This document shows positions 16,936 to 26,519 of a DNA stretch of 64,000 nucleotides, in pieces (positions within the stretch are counted from its first letter, which is position 1; every line of letters starts with the position of its first letter). The stretch lies in assembly GCF_030161555.1 (NCBI RefSeq), contig NZ_BSUK01000001.1, forward strand, positions 868,001-932,000. The letters are read 5' to 3'. The position numbers were made by a program, and so were the translations under genes. The notes under the pieces are model-generated. The model was given only the letters and a program-made list of their open reading frames with translations, made no database searches and was not told the origin of the DNA. The stretch comes from Luteimicrobium album. Lineage in GTDB: Bacteria; Actinomycetota; Actinomycetes; Actinomycetales; Cellulomonadaceae.

Positions 16936-19900
16936 CTACTTCTTGGTCACCCGCACGCTCACCTTGTGCGACGTGGAGCCCGCGACGGTGCTGCTGCCCG
17001 CGTAGGTAGCGGTCACCTTGTGCGTGCCCTTGCCGGACAGCTTGACCGAGACGCTGGCCTTGCCGTGCGACAGGGCGACCGTCTTGATCGTCTTGCCGTC
17101 GACCTTGATCGCAACCTTCCCCGACGGGGTGGATCCGCTCGCGGTGACCCGGACGGTGGCCGTGACCTTGCCGCCCGACCGCACCGACGCGTGGTTCACC
17201 TTCAGCGTGGTGGCCGAGGTCGCTTTCGTGACCTTGACCGCCACAGCGCGCGAGGTGGACCCGGCGATGGTGCCGCTGCCCGCGTAGGCCGCGCTCACCT
17301 TGTGGGTACCCGTCGTGGCCAGCTTGACCGACGTCGAGACCTGGCCACGCGACAGGCTCACGGTCTTCACCGTCTTGCCGTCGACCTTGATCGCAACCTT
17401 CCCCGACGGGGTGAGACCCACCGCGGTCACCTGTGCCGAGACCGTCACGGACGCGCCGGCCTTCACCGATGCGTGGTTCGCCCGCACGACGGTGCTCGAC
17501 GTCGCCTTCGCGATCTTCGACGTCGACGCCGAAGTCACCGTCACCGTGTCGAACCCGCTCTTCGAGCCCGTCACCGCCACCGAGAGACGCTTGCCGAGGT
17601 CAGCCGCGGCCAGGACGTGCGTCGTGCCGGTCGCACCCGTGATGGGCGTCCCGTCACGCAGCCACTGGATCTTCGTGGCGACGCCCTTGGTGTTCCAGGT
17701 CCCCGTCGAGGCGGTCAGCCTGGCGCCGACCTTCGCGGTCCCGGACACCTGCGGAGCGACGACGGACTGCAGCGTGTCGACGTCCGAGAGGGTGACCGTC
17801 GTGGAGCGCAGGGTCTCCACGTTGCCGGCGAGGTCCGTCGAGGCGTACTCGACGACGTGCTCCCCGAACCCGTCCACCTCGATGGCGTCCGTGCCCGCCT
17901 TCTCCCAGGCGCCGCCGTCGACCCGGTAGGTCGTGGAGGCCACCCCGGACAGGGCGTCGGTCGCCGTCAGCTTCAGCGACGCCTGGTCGCTGTGCTCGTT
18001 GCCGGAGCCCGTGCTGACCGACAGCGTCGTCTCCGGCGCCGTCTCGTCGATCTTCACGCCGATCGTCCCGGTCGCGCGGTTGCCCGACGCGTCCGTGGCG
18101 CGATACGAGAGCGTGTGGTCGCCCTCGCCCGACAGCGCGACCGGACCGGTGTAGTCCTTCCACCCGTCCGTGAGCCCGTACTGCAGGCTCGGCGCCGCGT
18201 CACGGGTGTCCGCCGCGGAGACCGCGACCGACACGTCACTGCTGTACCACCCGTCGGTGCCACCGGAACCGGAGACCACCTCGGCGCCCACCGCCGGAGC
18301 GGTCGTGTCGGCACCCGCCGGGACGACCCAGAGGTCGGCGATCGACGGGTCTCCGTATCCCGTGGCGTCCTCGGGATACGTGAACGTCACGCGCACGTTC
18401 CCGTCGCTGCTGAGTGCCCCGGCGTCGTCGACGAGCAGGTCCGTCGTGACCGTCCCGCCGTTCGCCCCCGTGTTCTTCACGTCGATCTCGCCGAGGTCGA
18501 CGCCGTTGACGTTCACGTCGAACCGCTTGGTGATGGCGTGGTCGAACGTGCTGATCATGCGCAGCACGTACGGCTGGTCCTTCGGGACGTCGACCGCGGC
18601 CGAGAAGTACTGCCCGACCGTGGAGAACGAGTAGCGACGCGTGAGGCCGGCCTCGACGCTCGTGCTGCTCTGCGGCGACGCCTTCACGTCGTGCGCCTGC
18701 TCCGAACCGCTCTCGCCGAAGTCGACGTGGTCCGTCGAGTCTGAGGGCGGGGTGGGCAGCATGTACGACAGGGTCTGCTTCGACGTCGCGAGCACAGCGC
18801 CTGAGCGGCGCACCTGCAACGTCACGTCGACCTCGTGGTCGGAGTGCTCCTCGGGCAGTGCGACGGGCACGGTGACCTTCTCGGTCGCGCCCGCGGCGAG
18901 CACCACGGTCGTGGACGGCACCGACGACCAGCCGTCAGGAAGCTGGGCCGCGACCTGCAGACGCACGGCATGGTCCGAGCCGTTCGTCAGCGGGACGGTG
19001 ATCGAACCCGACTCGACGGGGACGGTCGTGGCCACGTCGAGCGACCCGTCACCGATGGCCACCCCGGACGTCACCGTCGCGAAGTCGCTGGTCCGCCCGG
19101 TGAGCGTGTACGTGTGCCCGTCGACCGTGAAGGTCGTCGTGAAGGTGGCGTCGAAGGAACCGGGGTCCACACCCGACAACACCGGGATGGTGACAGGAAC
19201 GGTCGCTGTCGCGCCGCCTGCCACGTCGTCCGCGGTGATCGCGGCACTGCCGAGACCCTTGACGTCGACCTTGCCCGAGATCGCGGTGACGGCCTTCTCG
19301 CCGTCGTTCACGAGCTGGAGCTGGCACACGGCCGAACCGCCTGCGACGACCGACTCGTCGATCGGCATGAGGGCCACCTTCACGCCCAGCGCCTGGGTGG
19401 TCGCGGTCTGGAGCTTCGTCTCGACGTCGGAGAGCGCCGCGTCGATGGAGCCACGGACCGGACCGTCGACCGCCGCCGAGGTCAGCCAGGTCCGAAGACC
19501 CGTGACGGCGTCGAGCGCGGACTGCAGCGAGGCGATCTCGTCGGCGGTCTTGCCCGCCACCGCCTCGGCCAGCGCGTCCGACACGTCGGACCGGGCGTCG
19601 GCGAGGACGCCCTGGAGGTGGTCGCCCTCCTCCTGCGCGAGGTCACCCGATGCGAGGTCCGTGCTGACGTCCGTGGCGGCCCGGTCGATCGCGTCGAGCG
19701 CCTTGCCGATCGTCGCCAGGTCGTCCTGGACCGCGAAGTGGTACGTGCCCGAGCCGATCGAGATCGTCACGGTGCCGCCGGACGCCTTGACGTCCGTGAC
19801 CCCGTCGGCCTTGTCGAGCGACGAGCCGCCTTCGGTGACCGCCCACTGGTTGTCCGCGTCCAGCACGACCTTCGCGGTGGTGTTGACGGGGACGGTGACC

Positions 19901-22900
19901 GCGAGGTCGAACTCGCCGTCGGTCGTGCTCCAGTCGGTCGAGATCTCGCCGTACGCGGACTGGTAGGTCTCCGCCGCGTGCGTGAGTCCCCCGCCCGGGA
20001 CGGGCTGGATGGTCATGGTCTTGTAGCCGGCCGACGTCGAGGTGACGCCACCGATCGTCTTGTACATCCAGTCACCCACGGCGCCGTAGGCGTAGTGGTT
20101 GAAGGAGTTCATCGCCGGGTCCTCGAACGACCCGTCCGCGCGGATGGAGTCCCAGCGCTCCCACATCGTGGTGGCACCGTTCTCCACCTCGTACAGCCAC
20201 GACGGGTACGTCTTGTTGCCGAGGAGCTGGTAGGCGACGTCGTTGCGGCCGACGGCGGTCAGTGCGGGCAGCAGCCAGGGCGTGCCCACGAAGCCCGTCG
20301 TCAGATGGTCGCCGTCCTCGTGGATCTTCGCGACGAACTTCGCGCCCACCGCCTCGATCTGCGCGGCCGGGACGAGGTTCATACCGAGCGCCATCGCGTA
20401 GCCGGTCTGCGTGCCGTTGCCGACGGTGCCGTCAGCGGCCACGTAGGCCTTGGCGAAGGCCGCCCGGACGCGCTCGGCGAGGTCGGCGTACGTCGCGGCG
20501 TCATCAGTCTTGCCGATCGCGGCCGCCATCTTCGACATCATCTCGGCGTCCTGCGCGAAGTACGCGGTCCCGAGCACCCCGTTGGGCGTCGACCCGCCGA
20601 GGCTCAGCCAGTCGCCGTAGACGCCGCGGTCGGAGTCGATGAGGTCGGCACCCGCGGAGGACTCGACATGACCCATGAACTTCTTCATGGCGTCGTAGTT
20701 CTCCTCGACGATCGAGGTGTCGCCGTACGCGTCGAAGACCGAGTAGGGCACGGTCACCATCGCGTCTTCCCAGGCGATGCCGCCTGCGCCGCTCGCGACG
20801 CCGTTGAAGTTCGGGGCGACGCCGTCGAGGTGACCGTCGTCGTACTGGGTGTCACGCATGTCGGCCGTGAACTTCTTCATGAAGGCACGCGTGTCACGCA
20901 GGTCGGCCGCGGTCGGCGAGAACACGTTGATGTCGCCGAGCCACCCGAGCCGCTCGTCGCGCGCCGGGGTGTCCGTGGGCACCGACAGGAAGTTTCCGCG
21001 CTGGCCCCACGAGATGTTGCTCAGGAGCTGGTTGAGCTGGGCGTTCGAGGTCGTGAGCGAACCGGACTGCGCGAGGTCGCTGCCCCACACCTCCGTCTTG
21101 ACGTCCGACAGCGCGGGCGCCGAGGACAGGCCCGTGATCTCGATGTAGCGGAAACCGTGGAACGTGAAGGTCGGCGTGTACGTGACCGTCCCGTCCTCGG
21201 CGAACGTGTAGTGGTCGGTCGCCTTCGCGGACCGCAGGTTGGTCGTGTAGAGCGTGCCGTCCGGGTTGAGCACCTCGCCGTAGCGGAAGGTGACCGTCTG
21301 GCCCTTGTGACCCGTGATCGTGAACTGGCCGACGCCGACGGCGTTCTGACCCATGTCGTAGATGTACGCGCCGGCCGGGTGCTCCGCCACGCTCTGCGCG
21401 CCGAGCACGTCCGTCGTGCGGACGGGCTCGTCGGGCTGCGGGACGAGCAGCGCCGTCTCCTTGTCGCTGTTCGGGATCGTCGACGCCGCGTTCCAGCCGC
21501 TGGCGTCGAACGAGGCCGTGTCATAGCCGTCCTGCGCGGCGGCGGCGTCGTAGGTCTCACCGTCGAGGTTGTCGGCGACGTCGAACGGGCCGTCGTGCCA
21601 TGCCCAGCTCGGGTCCGTCTCGACCACCTGGCTCGTCCCGTCCGTGTAGTCGATCCGCAGCTGGGCGATGAGAGCGTTCGTCGAGCCCCAGAAGTCCGGC
21701 GAGAGCCAGGCGTTCTTGCCCGAGTACCAGCCCGAGCCGATCGCGGCGCCGATGGCGTTCTCACCCGAGGCGATCAGGTCGGTGACGTCGTACGTCTGCG
21801 ACTGGATGCGGGAGTCGTACTCCGTTTCCCCCGGCGCCAGGTGCTGGTCGCCGACCGCCTTGCCATCGATCGAGAGCTGGTAGACGCCGAGCGCGGAGGC
21901 GTAGAGGCGAGCGGACTTGACCGTCTTCCCCTGATCCGTGGCGAAGGTGTCCCGCAGCAGGGGGAGCGGCTTGGTGTACGTCGCTTCCTGCCCGTCGGCC
22001 ACCACAAGGGTCGATCCGGAGACCGTTCCGCCCGTGAAAGGATTCACACCGGCGCCGAAATCGGTCGACAGCAACGACTTGCCTGCGGCCGATTCGACAC
22101 TGACGGACTGCACGGTCGCGGACTCGCCCGCCGAGCTGCGCAGGCCGACGTAGCCGGAGGCGAACGTCGTGTCGGTGCGCGTGTCGACCTCCTTGCCGTC
22201 GAGCAAGGTGGTGATGGTCGAGCCAGAGGTCGTGATCGTGAGCGTGTGCTCGCCCGCGAGCAGGTCCTTCGCGCTCACGACGCTCGAGATGTCCTTGTCC
22301 TCGAGCACCGTGAAGGAGCCGTTGACCTTGACGTGCATCCGCAGGTGCGCGGCGCCGGTCACCGTGGTCAGCTGCCACATGTAGCCGTTGCTCGCGTCCT
22401 GCGAACGGAAGTAGACGCCGGCAGCGACCTTGTCGATGTGGAGCTTCGTGGTCACCGTGTAGTCGGCCCAGCCCGCCGCCGCGGCGTCCCCGCCGTTGGT
22501 GATCCACTGGGCCGACCAGTCGTCCGGCGAGAGCATGCCGGTCTCGAACGATGCGGCTTCGCTCCAGTCGGACTCCTGACCGGCGCCGTCCCAGATCTTG
22601 GCCTGCCAGGTGTAGCGGGTCTGGGAGGCCAGCTTGCTCCCGCCGTAGGCGATCGACGTCTGGGCGTCGGACGTCACCCTGCCGCTGTCCCAGACCTTCT
22701 TGCCGTCCCCGTCGAGGACGCGGATCTGGTAGGCCGACTGCGTGACGCCCCGTGCGGCCGACCGGGTGGTCCAGCCGAACGCCGGGTCGTCGGCGATGCC
22801 GAGCGGGTCGACGCGGCCGTTGACGGTCAGGCCGGTCACGGTCTCGCCTGAGTCCGCCGAGGCGGGTGCTGCGAGGGCTGTGGCCGGTATGGCGACGCCC

Positions 22901-22953
22901 GTCAGGCCGAGTAGTAATCCTACGGAAACGGTGATGCCCGCAGTTCTTCGCAT
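16936..22953 (-). CDS. Secreted GH78 alpha-L-rhamnosidase, multidomain (2005 aa)
   Basis: A very large secreted rhamnosidase. A signal peptide (residues 1-34) is followed by an N-terminal Ig-like domain (40-140), a concanavalin-like domain (about 145-310), GH78 beta-domains, and an (alpha/alpha)6 barrel around 650-1000 with DTPARDERLGWLGD and NGATTMWERWDS, which carry the conserved acidic residues. Then come a helical region (about 1085-1180), NEW3-like domains (1190-1385), a beta-sandwich with FGESGSEQAH, OmpL47/Ig-like repeats, and two near-identical repeats of about 96 residues that share PSGKVAIKVDGKT and end the protein. The tail probably holds the enzyme at the wall or substrate. A LacI-type operator lies upstream. 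Confidence 0.92.
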   Translation of the reverse strand: MRRTAGITVSVGLLLGLTGVAIPATALAAPASADSGETVTGLTVNGRVDPLGIADDPAFGWTTRSAARGVTQSAYQIRVLDGDGKKVWDSGRVTSDAQTSIAYGGSKLASQTRYTWQAKIWDGAGQESDWSEAASFETGMLSPDDWSAQWITNGGDAAAAGWADYTVTTKLHIDKVAAGVYFRSQDASNGYMWQLTTVTGAAHLRMHVKVNGSFTVLEDKDISSVVSAKDLLAGEHTLTITTSGSTITTLLDGKEVDTRTDTTFASGYVGLRSSAGESATVQSVSVESAAGKSLLSTDFGAGVNPFTGGTVSGSTLVVADGQEATYTKPLPLLRDTFATDQGKTVKSARLYASALGVYQLSIDGKAVGDQHLAPGETEYDSRIQSQTYDVTDLIASGENAIGAAIGSGWYSGKNAWLSPDFWGSTNALIAQLRIDYTDGTSQVVETDPSWAWHDGPFDVADNLDGETYDAAAAQDGYDTASFDASGWNAASTIPNSDKETALLVPQPDEPVRTTDVLGAQSVAEHPAGAYIYDMGQNAVGVGQFTITGHKGQTVTFRYGEVLNPDGTLYTTNLRSAKATDHYTFAEDGTVTYTPTFTFHGFRYIEITGLSSAPALSDVKTEVWGSDLAQSGSLTTSNAQLNQLLSNISWGQRGNFLSVPTDTPARDERLGWLGDINVFSPTAADLRDTRAFMKKFTADMRDTQYDDGHLDGVAPNFNGVASGAGGIAWEDAMVTVPYSVFDAYGDTSIVEENYDAMKKFMGHVESSAGADLIDSDRGVYGDWLSLGGSTPNGVLGTAYFAQDAEMMSKMAAAIGKTDDAATYADLAERVRAAFAKAYVAADGTVGNGTQTGYAMALGMNLVPAAQIEAVGAKFVAKIHEDGDHLTTGFVGTPWLLPALTAVGRNDVAYQLLGNKTYPSWLYEVENGATTMWERWDSIRADGSFEDPAMNSFNHYAYGAVGDWMYKTIGGVTSTSAGYKTMTIQPVPGGGLTHAAETYQSAYGEISTDWSTTDGEFDLAVTVPVNTTAKVVLDADNQWAVTEGGSSLDKADGVTDVKASGGTVTISIGSGTYHFAVQDDLATIGKALDAIDRAATDVSTDLASGDLAQEEGDHLQGVLADARSDVSDALAEAVAGKTADEIASLQSALDAVTGLRTWLTSAAVDGPVRGSIDAALSDVETKLQTATTQALGVKVALMPIDESVVAGGSAVCQLQLVNDGEKAVTAISGKVDVKGLGSAAITADDVAGGATATVPVTIPVLSGVDPGSFDATFTTTFTVDGHTYTLTGRTSDFATVTSGVAIGDGSLDVATTVPVESGSITVPLTNGSDHAVRLQVAAQLPDGWSSVPSTTVVLAAGATEKVTVPVALPEEHSDHEVDVTLQVRRSGAVLATSKQTLSYMLPTPPSDSTDHVDFGESGSEQAHDVKASPQSSTSVEAGLTRRYSFSTVGQYFSAAVDVPKDQPYVLRMISTFDHAITKRFDVNVNGVDLGEIDVKNTGANGGTVTTDLLVDDAGALSSDGNVRVTFTYPEDATGYGDPSIADLWVVPAGADTTAPAVGAEVVSGSGGTDGWYSSDVSVAVSAADTRDAAPSLQYGLTDGWKDYTGPVALSGEGDHTLSYRATDASGNRATGTIGVKIDETAPETTLSVSTGSGNEHSDQASLKLTATDALSGVASTTYRVDGGAWEKAGTDAIEVDGFGEHVVEYASTDLAGNVETLRSTTVTLSDVDTLQSVVAPQVSGTAKVGARLTASTGTWNTKGVATKIQWLRDGTPITGATGTTHVLAAADLGKRLSVAVTGSKSGFDTVTVTSASTSKIAKATSSTVVRANHASVKAGASVTVSAQVTAVGLTPSGKVAIKVDGKTVKTVSLSRGQVSTSVKLATTGTHKVSAAYAGSGTIAGSTSRAVAVKVTKATSATTLKVNHASVRSGGKVTATVRVTASGSTPSGKVAIKVDGKTIKTVALSHGKASVSVKLSGKGTHKVTATYAGSSTVAGSTSHKVSVRVTKK

Positions 22954-23000
22954 GGACTGGGCCCCTTCGGTCTCGACATTGAGAGGGAATCGCTACTACA

Positions 23001-23014
23001 TTGAAACGATTCAA
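23001..23014. promoter_or_regulatory. LacI-family operator upstream of the rhamnosidase
   Basis: TTGAAACGATTCAA is a near-perfect palindrome with a central CG, the shape of LacI-family sites. It lies 48 bases before the rhamnosidase ATG in an AT-rich promoter region, so rhamnose- or glycan-responsive repression is likely. The regulator gene is not in the window. Confidence 0.65.
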
Positions 23015-23143
23015 TACGGAAATATATCAGGCGCCATTGCAGAGGTGCAAGGGTTTGCCCTCGAATAGGTTCCCCACGCCACCGCCGGGGCGCAGGTGCC
23101 GCACCCGACGCGCCTTCTTCGGCGCCCCTGCCGTCTCGAACGA

Positions 23144-23186
23144 GCACAACCTTGCGGTTGTGCAACCGCCCGGATGTGCTTACAGT
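23144..23186 (+). promoter_or_regulatory. Autoregulated promoter of the ArsR operon
   Basis: A perfect inverted repeat GCACAACC-TTGC-GGTTGTGC (23144-23163) overlaps the -35 TTGTGC (23158-23163). The -10 TACAGT (23181-23186) is 17 bases further and is followed after 6 bases by the GTG start. ArsR binding would block RNA polymerase. Confidence 0.7.
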
Positions 23187-23192
23187 GGGGGC

Positions 23193-23530
23193 GTGGACCC
23201 CCCGACGACCTCGACCTCGTGTTCGCCGCGCTCGCCGACCCGACCCGGCGCGCGATCGTCGAGCGCCTGACGCACGGCGACGCGACCGTCAACGAGCTCG
23301 CGGAACCGTTCGCCATCTCGCAGCAGGCCGTCTCGAAGCACCTGCAGGTGCTCGAGCGCGCGCGGCTCGTCTCCCGGACGCGCGTCGCCCAGGCGCGACC
23401 CGTCGCGCTCGACGGCGCCCGCCTGGCCGAGGCGACGAGCTGGATCGAGCGCAACCGGCTCGCCTGGGCCGAACGCCACGACCAGCTCGCCGCGCACCTC
23501 GCGTCCCTCGACCCGGAGGCCAGCCGATGA
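23193..23530 (+). CDS. ArsR-family transcriptional regulator
   Basis: A regulator of about 112 residues with the ArsR winged helix: LVFAALADPTRRAIVERLTHGDATVNELAEPFAISQQAVSKHLQVLERARLV begins at residue 9 and includes the recognition helix QQAVSKHLQ. No metal-binding Cys motif is present; this subgroup usually sits with SRPBCC (AHSA1) proteins, as here. The promoter puts +1 at the GTG (23193), but that frame meets the ArsR frame only if one C is added to the C6 run at 23198-23203. Without that change, the ATG at 23174 would be the start. It ends in an ATGA overlap with the next gene. Confidence 0.85.
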
Positions 23531-24000
23531 CGCCTGACGCGCCCCGCAACGGCGCCGCCAAGCTCGGCGAGCTCACCTACACGCGGGTGCACCGCGCGTC
23601 GCCCGCGCTGCTCTTCGACTGCATGACCGACCCGGCGCACCTCAGGCACTTCTGGGGCCCCGCCGGGACGACGACGCCGGTCGGGGGCATCGTCGTCGAC
23701 CTGCAGCCCGGCGGGGTGTTCGAGACCACGATGGTCTCCGACGCCGACGGCACCGCGTACACGATGCGCGCCGTCTACGTGGAGGTCCGCCGCCCCGACC
23801 TGCTCGTCTGGTCGGAGCCCGACAGCGGCATGACGACCACCATCACGTTCACCGACCGGGGTGACGGGACGACCGAGGTCGTCACGCACCAGACGAACGT
23901 CCCCGAGGCGTACCGCAGCCCGCAGGCACGTGCGGGCTTCGCGACCAGCCTCGACCGTTGCGACGCGTACGTCGCCTCACTCGTCGGGAGGACGCGATGA
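23527..24000 (+). CDS. SRPBCC/AHSA1-family protein
   Basis: A 157-residue START-like ligand-binding protein (AHSA1 type). Typical motifs are ELTYTRVHRASPALLFDCMTDP, HLRHFWGPAGTTTPV, LQPGGVFETTM, VWSEPDSGMTTTITFTDRGDGTTEV and the final helix with GFATSLDRCDAYV. It overlaps arsR and the next gene by ATGA on both sides, so three proteins are made from one transcript. The bound ligand and reaction are unknown; the ArsR-AHSA1 pairing is common in actinobacteria. Confidence 0.88.
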   Translation: MTPDAPRNGAAKLGELTYTRVHRASPALLFDCMTDPAHLRHFWGPAGTTTPVGGIVVDLQPGGVFETTMVSDADGTAYTMRAVYVEVRRPDLLVWSEPDSGMTTTITFTDRGDGTTEVVTHQTNVPEAYRSPQARAGFATSLDRCDAYVASLVGRTR

Positions 24001-24814
24001 GCACCACCACGACCGGCACGACCACCTCGCCCGACGGCACCCCGATCGGCTGGACCCGGACCGGCGACGGCCCGGGCGTGGTCCTGGTCGACGGTGCCCT
24101 CTGCTACCGCGGCGCCGGCCCGCTCGACGCGCTCGCCGCCGCGCTCGCCGGCAGGTTCGCCGTCTGGACCTACGACCGCCGCGGGCGGCGCGCCAGCGGC
24201 GACACCCCGCCGTTCGCGGCGGAGCGCGAGATCGAGGACCTGCGCGCCGTCGTCGGGCTGGCGGCCGGGGACGGCGCGAGCGGCGTCGGGCTGTTCGGGC
24301 ACTCGTCGGGGGCCGCGCTCGCCCTGCTGACCGCTGCCGAGGAGCCCGTGGTGACCTGCCTCGTGCTGCACGAGCCGCCGCTGCTGACCGCCGTCCTCGG
24401 CGAGGGTACGCGCAGCGCGCCCGGGCGTACACGGAGGCTCTGCGCGAGGCGTTGGAGCAGGGGCGGCGCGGGGACGCGGTCGCGCTCTTCATGGCGTCCA
24501 CGGGGATGCCGGACGCGGCGATCGCCGGGGCCCGCTCCGGACCGGGCTGGCCCACGCTCGAGGCGATCGCGCCGACGCTCGCGTACGACGACGCCGTCCT
24601 CGCCGGCGGCGGGATCCCGTCCGCGACGGCGCGCATCGCCGTCCCGACGCTGGTGTTCTCCGGGAGCGCGAGCCCCGACGTCATGCAGGACGCCGCCCGG
24701 GCGACCGCCGCAGCGATCCCGGGCGCCGAGCACCGGAGCCTGCCGGACCAGACGCACGCTCTCGTCCCGGAGGTCGTCGCGCCCGTGCTGACCGGCTTCT
24801 TCGCACCCGCCTGA
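23997..24814 (+). CDS. alpha/beta-hydrolase, one frame break
   Basis: About 272 residues. The N-terminal part gives GPGVVLVDGALCYR and the nucleophile elbow LFGHSSGAALALL (Ser). The C-terminal part, in another frame, gives VPTLVFSGSASPDVM and LPDQTHALVPEVVAPVL with the catalytic His. The two meet at a GGG (24404-24406); one more G gives VLGEGYAQRARAYTEAL and a continuous protein. It is the last gene of the ArsR operon. The substrate is unknown. Confidence 0.84.
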
Positions 24815-24836
24815 CCGCACTTCCCCGGCGGAGGAC

Positions 24837-24882
24837 TTGTCGGGTGACTGAACGCGCGTATAGCTTATTGAACGTGCGTTCA
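24837..24882 (+). promoter_or_regulatory. Promoter and TetR operator overlapping the regulator start
   Basis: TTGTCG (24837-24842) and TATAGC (24859-24864) are 16 bases apart. The perfect palindrome TGAACG-TG-CGTTCA (24869-24882) spans the transcription start and the GTG codon at 24874, and a second CTGAACGC half-site lies in the spacer. This is a self-repressed, nearly leaderless promoter. Confidence 0.65.
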
Positions 24883-25560
24883 GCCGACGACGACCTCACC
24901 GCCCGCGCCCGGGTCCGCGACGCCGCGATCACGCGGTTCGCTGCCGACGGGTTCGGCGTCGGGCTGCGCACCATCGCCGCCGACGCCGACGTGAGCCCCG
25001 GCCTCGTGATCCACCACTTCCGGTCCAAGGAAGGCCTGCGGCGCGAGTGCGACGCGCACGTGCTCGCCCAGATCCACGACGCCCGCGCCGAGGCGCTCGT
25101 CGCCGCGGACCCCGCGTCGTCGATCCTCCGGCTCGCGGCCGACACCCACTACGCGTGGCTCGCCACCTACCTGCTGCGCTCGCTCCAGGCCGGCGGCGAC
25201 CTCGCGCGCCGCTTCGTCGCGGACCTCGTCGACGAGACGCGCACCAACCTCGAGGACGGCGTCGCGGCCGGCAGCATCCGGCCGTCGCGCGACCCCGACG
25301 GCCGCGCCGACATGCTCACCGGCATGAGCCTCGGGTACCTGCTGCTCGCGTACTCGCTCGAGCCGGAGCCCCCGACGGACCTCGCCGCCTGGGTCGTCGG
25401 GCTGTCGACCCGCGGCACGCTCGCCGGTCTCGAGGTCTTCACCGAGGGCCTGTTCACCGACAGCCGGTTCCTCGACGGCTACCTCGCCCAGACGGGCGGG
25501 CCGTCGTCGGACCCCCACCCGACCACCGCCCCCACACCCCCGCACCCGGAGGACCGATGA
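24874..25560 (+). CDS. TetR/AcrR-family transcriptional regulator
   Basis: A 228-residue repressor. The N-terminal helix-turn-helix (RVRDAAITRFAADGFGVGLRTIAADADVSPGLVIHHFRSKEGL) is typical of TetR; the rest is a helical ligand-binding and dimer domain. I choose GTG at 24874 rather than 24844, because the longer form would place the -10 element and operator inside the coding region. The stop overlaps the start of an ABC ATPase (ATGA), so it probably controls that exporter in response to its substrate, plausibly a lipophilic antibiotic. Confidence 0.88.
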   Translation: MRSADDDLTARARVRDAAITRFAADGFGVGLRTIAADADVSPGLVIHHFRSKEGLRRECDAHVLAQIHDARAEALVAADPASSILRLAADTHYAWLATYLLRSLQAGGDLARRFVADLVDETRTNLEDGVAAGSIRPSRDPDGRADMLTGMSLGYLLLAYSLEPEPPTDLAAWVVGLSTRGTLAGLEVFTEGLFTDSRFLDGYLAQTGGPSSDPHPTTAPTPPHPEDR

Positions 25561-26519
25561 ACGCGTCCACGCCAGTCGAGGTGCACGACCTGCGCAAGAG
25601 CTTCGGGACCGTGCAGGCGCTCGACGGCCTGGACCTCACCGTCGAGCCCGGGCAGGTCGCCGGGTTCCTCGGGCCCAACGGCGCGGGCAAGTCGACGACG
25701 ATCCGCGTCCTCCTGGGCGTCCTCCTGGGCCTCCTCCACGCCGACTCGGGCACCGCCCGGCTGTTCGGCAAGGACCCGTGGACGGACGGCGTCGGGCTCC
25801 ACGAGCGCCTCGCCTACGTGCCGGGCGACGTGACGCTCTGGCCGCAGCTCACGGGCGGCGAGACGATCGACCTGCTGCTGCGTCTGCGCGGCCTGCGCGT
25901 CGACGAGGCCCGCAAGGCCCGGATGCTGCACCGGTTCGAGCTCGACCCGACCAAGCGCACCCGCACCTACTCGAAGGGCAACCGGCAGAAGGTCGCGCTC
26001 GTCGCGGCGTTCTGCGCGGACGTCGAGCTGCTGGTGCTCGACGAGCCGACGTCCGGCCTCGACCCGCTCATGCAGGCGGTGTTCCAGGACTCGGTCCGCG
26101 AGGCGACGCAGGCCGGGACGAGCGTCCTGCTCTCGAGCCACGTGCTCGCCGAGGTCGAGGCGCTCTGCGACACCGTGACGATCATCCGGGCGGGCCGCAC
26201 GATGCAGACCGGCACGCTCGCGGAGCTGCGCCACCTCACCCGGTCCGCGGTCACCGCGCGCGTCGAGGACCCCGACGCGGCCCGGGCCGCGCTGGAGAAG
26301 CTCGACGGCGCCCACGACGTCACGGTGCCGGACGGCGAGGACGGCACGCTCACCTTCCACCTCGACGACGCGGCCACCCCCGCCGCGACGCGCGTCCTCG
26401 CCGACCTCGGCGCGCACGGGCTCACGGTGTCGCCGCCGTCGCTCGAGGAGCTGTTCCTGCGCCAGTACGGCGACGAGCTCGAGCTGCTCGAGGACGACGG
26501 CGCGGCGGTGCGGCGATGA
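25557..26519 (+). CDS. ABC transporter ATP-binding protein (drug-export type)
   Basis: A 320-residue ATPase with Walker A GPNGAGKSTT, signature YSKGNRQKVALVAAF, Walker B LLVLDEPTSGLDP and the switch LLSSHVLAEVEAL. A regulatory C-terminal domain of about 90 residues follows. The order TetR regulator, ATPase, large ABC-2 permease is that of actinobacterial polyketide or tetronasin-type resistance exporters. It overlaps both neighbours by ATGA. Confidence 0.92.
   Translation: MNASTPVEVHDLRKSFGTVQALDGLDLTVEPGQVAGFLGPNGAGKSTTIRVLLGVLLGLLHADSGTARLFGKDPWTDGVGLHERLAYVPGDVTLWPQLTGGETIDLLLRLRGLRVDEARKARMLHRFELDPTKRTRTYSKGNRQKVALVAAFCADVELLVLDEPTSGLDPLMQAVFQDSVREATQAGTSVLLSSHVLAEVEALCDTVTIIRAGRTMQTGTLAELRHLTRSAVTARVEDPDAARAALEKLDGAHDVTVPDGEDGTLTFHLDDAATPAATRVLADLGAHGLTVSPPSLEELFLRQYGDELELLEDDGAAVRR

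Noticed and set aside
17050..17420. Direct DNA repeats as a mobile or CRISPR-like element
   Set aside because: They are the coding repeats of two tandem Ig-like modules at the end of the rhamnosidase.
18835..22851. 1338-residue open frame opposite the rhamnosidase gene
   Set aside because: High-GC shadow frame: Arg/Gly/Val-rich, no homology, no start signal, while the opposite strand is a clear GH78 enzyme.
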